NCBI GenBank assembly: GCA_017447625.1
Contig: JAFSNB010000017.1
Span: forward strand, 1-52,854
DNA: 52,854 nt
Direction: 5' to 3'
From: Bacteroidaceae bacterium
GTDB lineage: Bacteria > Bacteroidota > Bacteroidia > Bacteroidales > Bacteroidaceae
The translations under genes and the position numbers were made by a program. This document shows positions 41,393-50,073 of the stretch, in pieces (positions within the stretch are counted from its first letter, which is position 1; each line of letters opens with the position of its first letter). The notes under the pieces are model-generated. The model saw only the letters and a list, made by a program, of their open reading frames with translations. It was not told the DNA's origin and searched no databases.

Positions 41393-42988
41393 ATGCGTAA
41401 GAAAGTCTTTCTTTTGCTGTTGACCCTGCCTTTTGCTGCACAGGCACAGCGGACTCCGACAATGGGTTGGAGCTCCTGGAACACATTTGCCCTGAACATC
41501 AACGAAGAGGTTATCTGCTCGCAGGCCGATGCGATGCACTCGAGCGGTCTGCAGGCCGCCGGATACCAGTACATAAACATCGATGACGGATACTTCTACG
41601 GGCGCGACGAGAACGGACGCCTGCGCATCCATCCGCAGAAGTTCCCGCGCGGACTGACTCCCGTGGTCGAGCATATACACAAACTGGGCCTGAAAGCGGG
41701 CATATACAGCGACGCAGGACAGAACACCTGCGGAAGTATAAACAACCCCGACCGCTCAGGCGCCGGCGTCGGATTCTACGGGCACGACCAGCAGGATGCC
41801 GACTTCTTCTTCAAGGAGCACGACTTCGATTTCATCAAGATCGATTACTGCGGCGGCGAGACTTGGGGCAACGAGTGGAAGATGAAGATGGACGAGCGCG
41901 AACGCTACACCGCCATAGTCCACGCCCTGCAGAACACCGGCCGCAAGAACATAGTCTTCAACATGTGCCGCTGGGCGTTCCCCGGAACGTGGGGAGCCGA
42001 CATCGTGGATTCGTGGCGCACTACGGGCGACATCTTCGACGCCTGGCGCAGCGTGCGCGGCATTCTGGCTGAGAACCTGTATCTGAGTGCCTACTGTCAC
42101 GACGGGCACTACAACGACATGGATATGCTCGAAGTGGGACGCTCTATGACCCAGACCGAGGACGAGACTCATTTCGGAATGTGGTGCGTCATGGCCTCGC
42201 CGCTGCTCATCGGCTGCGACATGACAAAACTGCGCCCGGAGACCCTGCGGCTGCTCACGAACAAAGACCTTATAGCGCTGAACCAGGACCGTCTGCATCT
42301 GCAAGCCTATCTCGCAGAGCGTCAGGGCGAGTGTTTCATCATGGTCAAAGACATAAACAAACTCTATGGCAAGGAGCGTGCCGTGGCCGTTTATAACCCG
42401 TCGGACACGGCGCAGAGCGTGAGCCTCAGCTTCAGGACAATAGACCTCGGCGGCAACGTGAGTCTCTACGACTGCTTCAGCCAAAGCGACTTCGGCACAT
42501 ACGCCGGCAGTGTGCAGCTGACGATTCCGGCCCACGGCACCAAGATATTCCGGGCCACGGGCGAGACACGTCTGGACCGCACAGTCTATGAGGCCGAATG
42601 TGCCTATCTGCCATCCTATCAGGAGCTGCGCAACAACCAGACTGAGCCGTCGGCCATCTATACGGCAGACGATAACGCCAAAGGCGGCTACAAAGTAGGT
42701 TGGTTAGGCAAGAGCCCAGATAATGATATAAAATGGCGCGGTGTCCGCGTGCAGAAAACGGGGCGCTATATGCTGACGCTGACCTATTTCTGCGGCGAAG
42801 ACCGCGACATTTCATTGGAGATAAACGGCAAGGGCATCGGCACCTTCACCACTCACTCACGCAACTGGAAGAAACCGGCAACGATGAAACTGCCCATTGC
42901 GCTCAAGAAGGGTGACAACATCATCCGTCTTTACAACGCCGGCAACTGGATGCCAGACATCGACCGCATGGAGCTGCAGCCTCAGTGA
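41393..42988 (+). CDS. Exported alpha-galactosidase, GH27, with C-terminal CBM35-like domain
   Basis: A 531-residue protein with signal peptide (VFLLLLTLPFAAQA). TPTMGWSSWNTFALNINEE, YQYINIDDGYF, FDFIKIDYCGG (nucleophile Asp) and IVDSWRTTGDIFDAW (acid/base Asp) define GH27. Residues 398-531 (YEAECAYLPSYQEL to WMPDIDRMEL) look like a CBM35/CBM6-type module. It releases terminal alpha-galactose and, with the neighbouring GH43 and GH51 genes, suggests plant cell-wall side-chain breakdown. Confidence 0.92.
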   Translation: MRKKVFLLLLTLPFAAQAQRTPTMGWSSWNTFALNINEEVICSQADAMHSSGLQAAGYQYINIDDGYFYGRDENGRLRIHPQKFPRGLTPVVEHIHKLGLKAGIYSDAGQNTCGSINNPDRSGAGVGFYGHDQQDADFFFKEHDFDFIKIDYCGGETWGNEWKMKMDERERYTAIVHALQNTGRKNIVFNMCRWAFPGTWGADIVDSWRTTGDIFDAWRSVRGILAENLYLSAYCHDGHYNDMDMLEVGRSMTQTEDETHFGMWCVMASPLLIGCDMTKLRPETLRLLTNKDLIALNQDRLHLQAYLAERQGECFIMVKDINKLYGKERAVAVYNPSDTAQSVSLSFRTIDLGGNVSLYDCFSQSDFGTYAGSVQLTIPAHGTKIFRATGETRLDRTVYEAECAYLPSYQELRNNQTEPSAIYTADDNAKGGYKVGWLGKSPDNDIKWRGVRVQKTGRYMLTLTYFCGEDRDISLEINGKGIGTFTTHSRNWKKPATMKLPIALKKGDNIIRLYNAGNWMPDIDRMELQPQ

Positions 42989-43004
42989 AGCCGCAGCTAA
43001 TACC

Positions 43005-45044
43005 TTATTCCGCCCGCTGAATCTTGTAGATGCAGAACGAGCGGGCAGGAACAGTCACCTCGAATGACGTGACCTTGTCTGCGGCGACGGGCATCGTTGT
43101 GGTGACGGGCTTCACACGCTCGGGATCGTCGGGGGTGTTGTCTGCGTCGTAGTCGCTTAGATCCAGAGTGATGACAGTAGCCTTCGGAGCGAGTTTCTTC
43201 ACGCCCTTGACGTAGATGTTTGCCGTCTGAGCAGACTCCCGGGTGTTTACTGCTTTGATGATTATCTCGTTCGTATTCTTATCCAGAACGGCAGATGCGA
43301 AGAGACCGTCCTCACCGCTCGGAACGGGATTCACAGACGGTTTGCCGCCGTTGATGCTCAGAGTCGTTGGAAGCACGTTCGTTCCCTTGTTCTGGGCATA
43401 GAGAGCCTGCACGTGGTAGGCTGTGGTGCGGGCTGACTTGAGGTTATCGAACCAGATTGCATCGGGACGCCACTGCCAGCCCTCGACATGAGCGAAGAGA
43501 GGCGCGTATGTGGCCATGTGAACGAGGTCGGCGTTGCGCTCGATATTAATCATGAAGGCTGCCTCGTAAAGGCTGGCTGCAGAATGATTCCATTTCTTGC
43601 CGCTGTCGTGGCAGGCATATTCGCCGGCGAAGACGCGCGGCCCCTTCTTCGTGTAGAACTTACGGTCGTCGTAGCGGTTCATCTGCTTCTTGTACCACTC
43701 GATGCTGCGATAGAAGTGTTCATCAACGAGGTCGGCCTTCAGCTCAGTCATAGCTTTCCAGCCGTTGTAGAAATGCTGGTCCTCGGCGTTCGGGCCGCTG
43801 GTGCCGATAATCTTGATTTCGGGGTGAGCCTTACGCACTTCGGGAGCGATTATGGCGAGGCGGTCGAAATAGGGAGCCTCCCACTGCTCGTTACCGATGC
43901 CGAGGAACTTGAGATTGAAGGGAGCGGGGTGACCCATGTCTGCACGCAGCTTGGCCCACTGGTTCTTGGCGGGGTCGCCGTTGGCAAACTCAATGAGGTC
44001 GATGCAGTCGTCGATGAACTGTTGCAGGCCTTCCTTAGTGCAGGGGGCGTGGGCCGCATCCTTGTTGTTCTGGAACTGGCACGCCATGCCGACATTGAGC
44101 ACCGGCAGCGGCTCTGCGCCGATTTCCTCGGAGAGCTGGAAATACTCGAAGAAGCCGAGGCCGTAGCTCTGGAAGTAGTTGGGGAAATAGCGCTGAGTGA
44201 AGGTGTAATGCCAGCGGTTCTCGTTGAGCGGACGGTTCTCCACCGGACCCACGGTGTTCTTCCACTGGTAGCGTGTCTCCAGGTCAGTACCTTCCACGAT
44301 GCATCCGCCGGGGAAACGGAACACACCCGGGCGCAGGTCTTCGAGGGCCTGGGCGAGATCCTGGCGCATGCCGTTCTCGTGGCCGCGGTAGGTCTTCACG
44401 GGGAAGAGGCTGATATGTTCAACATCAGTGGTCACCTTACCGTCGCCCCACACGCGGAGGTGGGCTTTGGCAAATGTCCTTTTCGGCTTGAGGATAGCGG
44501 TGTATTTCTTCCATTCCTTGCCGCTGATATCCACGCCGGCGTTGCCCAACTTCTGGTCTTCGTCCATAGTGGCGTTATCCACGAGGTCGATCCACAGCTT
44601 TGCGTTGCCGCCGTCGGGGACACGCGCCCAGAGTGAGAAGCGGTATTCCTCACCGCCCTTAACACCGATGCCGAAGAATCCGTGGTTCTCAATCATCGTG
44701 TGCTTGTCGCTGTGGCCGGAGGGAGCCAGACGCACATAATGAGGATTGCGGTCGAAGGGGCCGTCGTTCTTCAGTGACACCTTGCCGGAGATATCCCAAC
44801 CGGCAAACGGGTTCGGGAACTCGAACGAGCGATTAATCAGCAGTTCGGCATACAGACCGCCGTCGGCTGCATAGTTGATGTCCTCAAAGAAGATGCCGTA
44901 CATCGTTGGTTGTACGTCGGCGCCAGGTTTCTTAGCGTCCACGGTGATTACATTGTTGTCCGTAACCACAACGACTGGGTTGGCTGCCACGGGAGCCGCC
45001 ATGAGCATGAGCGAAGCACATGCGAGCAGTTGTTTTCTAAACAT
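43005..45044 (-). CDS. Exported alpha-L-arabinofuranosidase, GH51
   Basis: A 679-residue protein with signal peptide (LLACASLMLMAAPVAA). MYGIFFEDINYAADGGLYAE, an N-terminal carbohydrate-binding-like insert (residues 75-220), LGIGNEQWEAPYF (acid/base Glu) and VFAGEYACHD (nucleophile Glu) place it in GH51. It removes arabinofuranose side chains from arabinan or arabinoxylan. It converges with the GH27 gene. Confidence 0.92.
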   Translation of the reverse strand: MFRKQLLACASLMLMAAPVAANPVVVVTDNNVITVDAKKPGADVQPTMYGIFFEDINYAADGGLYAELLINRSFEFPNPFAGWDISGKVSLKNDGPFDRNPHYVRLAPSGHSDKHTMIENHGFFGIGVKGGEEYRFSLWARVPDGGNAKLWIDLVDNATMDEDQKLGNAGVDISGKEWKKYTAILKPKRTFAKAHLRVWGDGKVTTDVEHISLFPVKTYRGHENGMRQDLAQALEDLRPGVFRFPGGCIVEGTDLETRYQWKNTVGPVENRPLNENRWHYTFTQRYFPNYFQSYGLGFFEYFQLSEEIGAEPLPVLNVGMACQFQNNKDAAHAPCTKEGLQQFIDDCIDLIEFANGDPAKNQWAKLRADMGHPAPFNLKFLGIGNEQWEAPYFDRLAIIAPEVRKAHPEIKIIGTSGPNAEDQHFYNGWKAMTELKADLVDEHFYRSIEWYKKQMNRYDDRKFYTKKGPRVFAGEYACHDSGKKWNHSAASLYEAAFMINIERNADLVHMATYAPLFAHVEGWQWRPDAIWFDNLKSARTTAYHVQALYAQNKGTNVLPTTLSINGGKPSVNPVPSGEDGLFASAVLDKNTNEIIIKAVNTRESAQTANIYVKGVKKLAPKATVITLDLSDYDADNTPDDPERVKPVTTTMPVAADKVTSFEVTVPARSFCIYKIQRAE

Positions 45045-45117
45045 GACTTTAATTTACGATTAGACGATTTACTATTAACTATTTATCTACTATTGGATTT
45101 ATTTACGATTTAGTTTT

Positions 45118-45184
45118 TGGGGCAAGACTATCGTCCTTTAACTTCCCTTTAACTTCCTTATAACTTCCCTTTAACTTCCTTTTC
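45118..45184. repeat. CTTTAACTTCC tandem tract upstream of the GH51 gene
   Basis: Four CCTTTAACTTCC-like units, one of them TATAACTTCC, in the spacer between the diverging GH51 and purF-like genes. The rest of 45045-45263 shows no gene. Confidence 0.6.
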
Positions 45185-45263
45185 AAAATTGAGATTAATT
45201 ATTATTTGCGCCACAAAGTTATAAAAAATAGTTATCGGATGCACGTTTTTTGGGAATTAATTG

Positions 45264-45271
45264 TACTTTTG
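45264..45271 (+). promoter_or_regulatory. -7 box of the purF-like gene
   Basis: TACTTTTG matches TAnnTTTG and lies inside the longest reading frame, so the real start is the ATG at 45300, 28 bp further on. Confidence 0.6.
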
Positions 45272-45299
45272 CGGCCTCAAAACAAAAAAACACTCGATT

Positions 45300-46706
45300 A
45301 TGGGCGGCTTTTTCGGAACTATCAGCACGCGACCCTGTGCCACCGACCTCTTTTACGGTACGGACTATAACTCTCACCTTGGAACTCGACGCGGCGGTTT
45401 GGCCACACTCAGTGCCGAAAAGGGTTTCTTCCGCATAATCCACAACCTTGAGAACGCTTATTTCCGCACCCGCTTCGAGGAGCAGCTGGGGAAATTCGAA
45501 GGCAACTCAGGCATCGGAGTAATCTCAGATACAGACCCACAGCCTATTCTCATGCGCTCGCATCTGGGGCGAATGGCAATAGTCACCGTTGCAAAGATAA
45601 ACAACATCGAGGAGATTGCCAACGAACTGCTCGAAGAGGGAGGCCATTTCTCCGAAATGTCTTCGGGTAAGACCAACCCCACAGAACTGGTGGCGCATCT
45701 CATCACTCGGGGCAAGGACTGGGTGAGCGGCATCGAGAACGTATATAATAAGGTAGAGGGCTCCTGCTCCATGTTGATTCTCACCGACGATGGCATTATA
45801 GCAGCCCGCGACCGCTACGGACGCACCCCCATAATCATCGGAAAGAAAGACGGCGCGTGGGCCGCTTCGAGCGAAAGCACCGCGTTCCCGAACCTCGGTT
45901 TCGAAGTGGAACATTTCGTAGGCCCGGGCGAGATTGTCCTACTCACGGCCGACGGCATAAAGCAGATGCGTGCACCCGAGAAGAAGATGCAGGTGTGCTC
46001 GTTCCTTTGGGTCTATTACGGCTTCCCCACATCTACCTACGAGGGTCGCAACGTCGAGGATATGCGTCACCAATGCGGTCTGGACATGGCCCGTGAGGAC
46101 GACGTGGAGGTGGATAGCGTAAGCGGCATCCCCGACAGCGGAGTCGGCATGGCTACTGGCTATGCCGAAGGTCTTGGAGTCCCGTTCCGCCGCGCTATAT
46201 CCAAATACACCCCCACCTGGCCCCGCAGTTTTATGCCCTCGAATCAGGAGACACGCAACCTGGTGGCCAAGATGAAGCTCATCGCAAACCGCGATATGCT
46301 CGACGGCAAGCGCTGCCTCTTCTGCGACGACTCAATCGTGCGCGGCACTCAGCTGCGCGACAACGTGCGCGGCCTCTTCGACCTCGGCGCACGCGAGGTG
46401 CACATGCGCATAGCCTGTCCGCCGCTGATCTACGGCTGTCCCTTCCTCAACTTCTCGGCTTCCAAGAGCGACCTAGAACTTATCACCCGCCGCGTCATTG
46501 CTGATTTAGAGGGCGATCCGAACAAGGACCTTGCAGAGTATGCCCGCACCGACTCGCCCAAGTACCGCGCTATGGTGCAGGAGATAGGCAACCGTCTCGG
46601 ACTTACAAGCCTGAAGTTCAACACTCTGGAAATTCTCATCCGCGCCATCGGACTGCCGAAGGAACAGGTCTGCACCTATTGCTTCGACGGCTGTCGGGGA
46701 GAATAA
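45300..46706 (+). CDS. Amidophosphoribosyltransferase-like protein without the N-terminal Cys
   Basis: A 468-residue protein starting MGGFFGTISTRPCATDLFYG. The glutaminase-like half keeps LGTRRGGLATLS but begins with Gly where PurF has its Cys nucleophile, so glutamine hydrolysis is doubtful. The phosphoribosyltransferase half is intact (LFCDDSIVRGTQLRDNVRG). It ends TYCFDGCRGE, with three Cys. This fits a PurF-related group in Bacteroidetes and clostridia. It may use ammonia, or do something else; purN is 4 kb away. Confidence 0.75.
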   Translation: MGGFFGTISTRPCATDLFYGTDYNSHLGTRRGGLATLSAEKGFFRIIHNLENAYFRTRFEEQLGKFEGNSGIGVISDTDPQPILMRSHLGRMAIVTVAKINNIEEIANELLEEGGHFSEMSSGKTNPTELVAHLITRGKDWVSGIENVYNKVEGSCSMLILTDDGIIAARDRYGRTPIIIGKKDGAWAASSESTAFPNLGFEVEHFVGPGEIVLLTADGIKQMRAPEKKMQVCSFLWVYYGFPTSTYEGRNVEDMRHQCGLDMAREDDVEVDSVSGIPDSGVGMATGYAEGLGVPFRRAISKYTPTWPRSFMPSNQETRNLVAKMKLIANRDMLDGKRCLFCDDSIVRGTQLRDNVRGLFDLGAREVHMRIACPPLIYGCPFLNFSASKSDLELITRRVIADLEGDPNKDLAEYARTDSPKYRAMVQEIGNRLGLTSLKFNTLEILIRAIGLPKEQVCTYCFDGCRGE

Positions 46707-46711
46707 CTTCT

Positions 46712-47860
46712 CTAACTTTCCTTTATATCCGCCACGAGCGGCAAATGGTCGCTCACGCCCCCGTTGTATCTCGGCCCGATAAAGGTGCGGTGGGGCTGCT
46801 CCTCCCCTCCCCCTTCTTCTCGCTCCAGGAGCCAGGGCTGCACAAACACACGTGCGCTTCCGCTCAGAGTCTCTGAAAGAAGAATGTGGTCTATGAATTC
46901 CCAAGTTCCCTGGAAACAATATGTGCCGCGCTTGCCCGTCGGTTTCAGACGTTGCAGCTGACAGCTCTTGAACACCTGCTCCTTCTCCGTAGCGTTGAAA
47001 TCCCCCATTACCAGCACATTTGTGCCGCCGCACTCACGCACGCTATCCACACTGTGCCACAGCGTCTTAGCGGCCAGCGAGCGGTGACGGTTAGCATCGG
47101 CTCCGCCCAGTTTCGACGGCAGATGAACCACGAACATATGCAGAGTGTCCTTCAGCGCAGTCGCGAGTCCCTTTACATATAATATATCGCGCGTAGGCTT
47201 GAGATTGAGCTGCTCCGACGGGATTCTTATGGACGTCTTCGCACAGAGGCGGAAACGCCCCGCAAGCCACATCAGCGCGACATCGATTCCGCGGCGGTCG
47301 CGGCTTTCGGTCATCACATATTCATAGTGCAGCGCGCGAAGCATACTGCGGTGGCAGAGGTCGTGAAGGCAGCTGTCATTCTCAACCTCACACAGCCCGA
47401 TGATATCAGGCAACTGCTCGTCTGCCATACTCGCCACCACCTTTCCGATATCCGTCAGCTTGCGCCAATAGCGCTTGCGATTCCATCGCCGCTCGCCCTT
47501 AGGCAGGAACTCCTCGTCCGCCTTCCCCTCGTCATCATTGCAGTCAAACAGGTTCTCAACATTCCACTCCATGACCCGGAGAGGTTTAGGAGGTTCGATG
47601 GGTTTAAGAGGTTTAAGAGGTTTAAGGAGTTTAAGAGGTTCAAGGGGTTTAATGGGTTTAAGGGGTTTAAGAGGTTTAAGGAGTTTAAGAGGTTCAAGGG
47701 GTTTAATGGGTTTAAGAGGTTTAAGGAGTTTAAGAGGTTTAAGGAGTTTAAGAGGTTCAAGGGGTTTAAGGGGTTTAAAGGGTTTAAAGGGTTTAAGAGG
47801 CTCCGCAAAGCCCATTAACCCCATCAGACCCACAAGCCCTATCAACCTTAAAAACCTCAT
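46712..47860 (-). CDS. Endonuclease/exonuclease/phosphatase family protein with a Lys-Pro-Leu repeat linker
   Basis: A 382-residue protein. Residues 1-19 are a signal-like hydrophobic stretch made of GLVGLMGLMG. Residues 23-94 are 24 triplets of the type (K/E)(P/L)(L/I/F). From residue 97 the catalytic domain follows: MEWNVENLFD, IIGLCEVEN, VVHLPSKLGG, VMGDFNATEK and VSDHLPLVADI, i.e. the Asn, Glu, His, Asp-x-Asn and Ser-Asp-His set of the EEP phosphodiesterases. The linker DNA is a 9-bp tandem repeat of intergenic type, so its length may vary without breaking the frame. Substrate unknown. Confidence 0.85.
   Translation of the reverse strand: MRFLRLIGLVGLMGLMGFAEPLKPFKPFKPLKPLEPLKLLKPLKLLKPLKPIKPLEPLKLLKPLKPLKPIKPLEPLKLLKPLKPLKPIEPPKPLRVMEWNVENLFDCNDDEGKADEEFLPKGERRWNRKRYWRKLTDIGKVVASMADEQLPDIIGLCEVENDSCLHDLCHRSMLRALHYEYVMTESRDRRGIDVALMWLAGRFRLCAKTSIRIPSEQLNLKPTRDILYVKGLATALKDTLHMFVVHLPSKLGGADANRHRSLAAKTLWHSVDSVRECGGTNVLVMGDFNATEKEQVFKSCQLQRLKPTGKRGTYCFQGTWEFIDHILLSETLSGSARVFVQPWLLEREEGGGEEQPHRTFIGPRYNGGVSDHLPLVADIKES
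47579..47800. repeat. 9-bp tandem repeat (AAGAGGTTT type) inside a coding region
   Basis: About 24 units such as AAGAGGTTT, AAGGAGTTT, AAGGGGTTT, AATGGGTTT and AAGAGGTTC. Nine bases are three codons, giving Lys-Pro-Leu, Lys-Leu-Leu and Glu-Pro-Leu on the minus strand. Related units are intergenic at 8730-8767 and 30503-30556. Confidence 0.9.
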
Positions 47861-47881
47861 AACCTTTAACCCTTTCTCTTC

Positions 47882-47990
47882 CTTTATCCCCCTCCGGGGG
47901 ATTATAGGGGGCCCCTAACCTTTCTCTTCCTTTATCCCCCTCCGGGGGATTATAGGGGGCCCCCCCGCCGGGGGATTATAGGGGGCCCCT
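47882..47990. repeat. Three tandem GC-rich palindromes between the EEP and GH97 genes
   Basis: Three copies of TATCCCCCTCCGGGGGATTA (the third GC-richer, CCCCCGCCGGGGGATTA), each followed by TAGGGGGCCCC. The last touches the GH97 stop codon. Confidence 0.75.
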
Positions 47991-49932
47991 AACCTTTCAC
48001 CATCACCGCCGCCCCTCCGCCGGAGGCCAGCCTTATCGTCTTTTTTGTCTCTGAGGTGACGGGGAAAGACTCAATCTTATAGTCCTCGGCATTGCGGTCG
48101 GCATTCAGCCCGTCGCAGCACAGAGTCGCCGTGAATGTTTTGCCGGCCGGCAGGAAATCGAACGAGATGGTTATGTCGCGCGCTTCCCAGTTAGTCATTG
48201 CGCCCACGGCCCACGAGCCGTCAGCGTATCTGCGTGCGGTTACTATGCTCTCGCCCATTCGTCCCTGCAGGATGCGCGTCTCCCGGACCACATCCGGAAT
48301 CGAGGCTATGAAGCGCGTCACCTCCGGCTCAAGGAGATAGGCAGACGGCGCGTCCGCCAACATCGTCAGCGGCGAATCGTGCACTACGTATGTGGCCACC
48401 TGATGAGCGCGCGTGCCCATAGACATCGGCTGGTTATAAACTGCCTTGAAGGTCTTTTGCGTGCCGTTGCGCATTGCCCCGGGTGTGTAATCCACTGGCC
48501 CCGTCATCATCCTGATAAAGGGGAAAGTCACGTCATAAAGCGGCATATCGGTTCCTGGCGCAGCCCATTTCACTTCTTCCATCCCGAACAGACTCTCTAC
48601 ATTAATAATATTAGGGAAGGTGCGGTCGTAGCCCGACGGAGGATAAGTGCCGTGAAGGTCCAGTGTCAGATGGTATCGGGCAGCGGTCTCGGCAATGCGG
48701 TAAATCATTTCCGAAGCCGTCTGGTCGTTTCGGTCCAGGAAATCCACCTTGAAGCCCTTGACGCCCATAGCAGAGTACTTGGCGCAGGCCTCATCAAGAT
48801 GCTCGTCCAGAACGTTGAACACAGTCCAGAGTATTATCCCCACGCCTTTCTGCTTTCCGTAGGCAATGAGTTCCGGGAGATTAACCTCGGGAATAGGGTT
48901 CATCAGGTCGGCTTTGTTGCTGTCGTACCAGCCCTCGTCGAGGATTATATACGGCAGTCCGAACTGCGCCGCGAAGTCAATCATATAATGGTAGGTGGCG
49001 GTGTTGATGCCAGCCTCGAAATCCACGCCGCGAATGTTCCAATCGTTCCACCAGTCCCACGATACCTTGCCCCACTTGACCCACGACGCATCGCCTATGC
49101 GCGAGGGGGCAGCCAGCGCATAAACCAGATTGCACACGGGCATCTGACGGTCGTCCGTGGTTATTGCCATAACGCGCCAGGGGAACGAACGCGGCGCCGA
49201 AGTCTTGGCTATATAATCCTCTCGCTCGCTGACAAACGACATCCCGCGCCATGGGTGCTTGCCCATCTCTTTCGGATATGCGGCGAAGTTAGCCTTGAGC
49301 TTCGAGCCGTCTTTGCAGACGAAAACACCCGGATATGCCTCCACGTCGGCTTCCAGGATAGTCATCTTTGCTGCGCCGAGGTCTATGGTGACAGGCAGGA
49401 AGGCCATTTCCGACGGCTGTTCGCCAAACGGCTTAGCCGAATAGACATTCTGGAAGGCCATCTCAAAGGGCTTCTTCTTGTTCGTGGAGAAAGCCATCCA
49501 CGTCGGGGCCGTCTCCGGCAGTTCCCACTGAGCCGTCTCGTCCTTGATAATCAGGTTTTTCTTGCTGGTCTCGAAGCGGTAGGCAAGGCCGTCGTTGAAC
49601 ATCCGGAAAGTGACTGCGAGGCCGTCGCCCAGCGTGGCTCGCATCTCTTTCCACTCGGCGGTGAACTCCGCCTGACGGTAGTGCGGGGCCGTAATCACCT
49701 CGCGTTTCGATGTCACGCGGCTGAATTTCGGTTTGGCCGCTTTCCCGCCACAGTTGAGGGTGGCACGCCCCTCTTCCAGCAGGGTCTGCCCGTTCATCTG
49801 AATGCTGTAACAAATGCAGCCGTCTTTCAGTTGTACGTTGGCCGTAAGGCGTCCGTCGGGCGAGCTCAGCGTCTGTGCGCCTGCGACCATCGCCATCGCC
49901 GCAACGCATAAAACCATGAATATCTTTCGCAT
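47989..49932 (-). CDS. Exported GH97 glycosidase (alpha-glucosidase or alpha-galactosidase)
   Basis: A 647-residue protein with signal peptide (MRKIFMVLCVAAMAMVAGAQ); I chose Met 49932 over an upstream in-frame start in repeat DNA. VSWDWWNDWNIRGVDFEAGI, YIILDEGWYDSNKADL and GVKGFKVDFLDRNDQ match the GH97 barrel. The Asp in VDF.D suggests the retaining, galactosidase-like branch rather than the SusB-type inverting one, but this is inference. It fits the neighbouring GH27 alpha-galactosidase. Confidence 0.88.
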   Translation of the reverse strand: MRKIFMVLCVAAMAMVAGAQTLSSPDGRLTANVQLKDGCICYSIQMNGQTLLEEGRATLNCGGKAAKPKFSRVTSKREVITAPHYRQAEFTAEWKEMRATLGDGLAVTFRMFNDGLAYRFETSKKNLIIKDETAQWELPETAPTWMAFSTNKKKPFEMAFQNVYSAKPFGEQPSEMAFLPVTIDLGAAKMTILEADVEAYPGVFVCKDGSKLKANFAAYPKEMGKHPWRGMSFVSEREDYIAKTSAPRSFPWRVMAITTDDRQMPVCNLVYALAAPSRIGDASWVKWGKVSWDWWNDWNIRGVDFEAGINTATYHYMIDFAAQFGLPYIILDEGWYDSNKADLMNPIPEVNLPELIAYGKQKGVGIILWTVFNVLDEHLDEACAKYSAMGVKGFKVDFLDRNDQTASEMIYRIAETAARYHLTLDLHGTYPPSGYDRTFPNIINVESLFGMEEVKWAAPGTDMPLYDVTFPFIRMMTGPVDYTPGAMRNGTQKTFKAVYNQPMSMGTRAHQVATYVVHDSPLTMLADAPSAYLLEPEVTRFIASIPDVVRETRILQGRMGESIVTARRYADGSWAVGAMTNWEARDITISFDFLPAGKTFTATLCCDGLNADRNAEDYKIESFPVTSETKKTIRLASGGGAAVMVKG

Positions 49933-49975
49933 AATTATGTTAATTGACAGTTGATAATTGACAGTTGACAATATT

Positions 49976-50033
49976 GCGGCCATAAAACTTCGATTATTCG
50001 AATAAACGGTTAAACGATTAAACGAAGGGCCGC
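49976..50033. repeat. GCGGCC/GGCCGC-bounded AT-rich element
   Basis: 58 bp with centre CGATTATTCGAATAAACGG and TTAAACGATTAAACGA, the reverse orientation of the copies at 8768 and 28402. Confidence 0.75.
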
Positions 50034-50073
50034 TTAAATTCCTTTTTAATTATTACTTCCGAATTTTTACTTT

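Noticed and set aside
48379-49911. 510-codon plus-strand frame opposite the GH97 gene
   Set aside because: GH97 motifs on the minus strand are clear; the opposite frame is open because of high GC codon use and has no recognisable domain.
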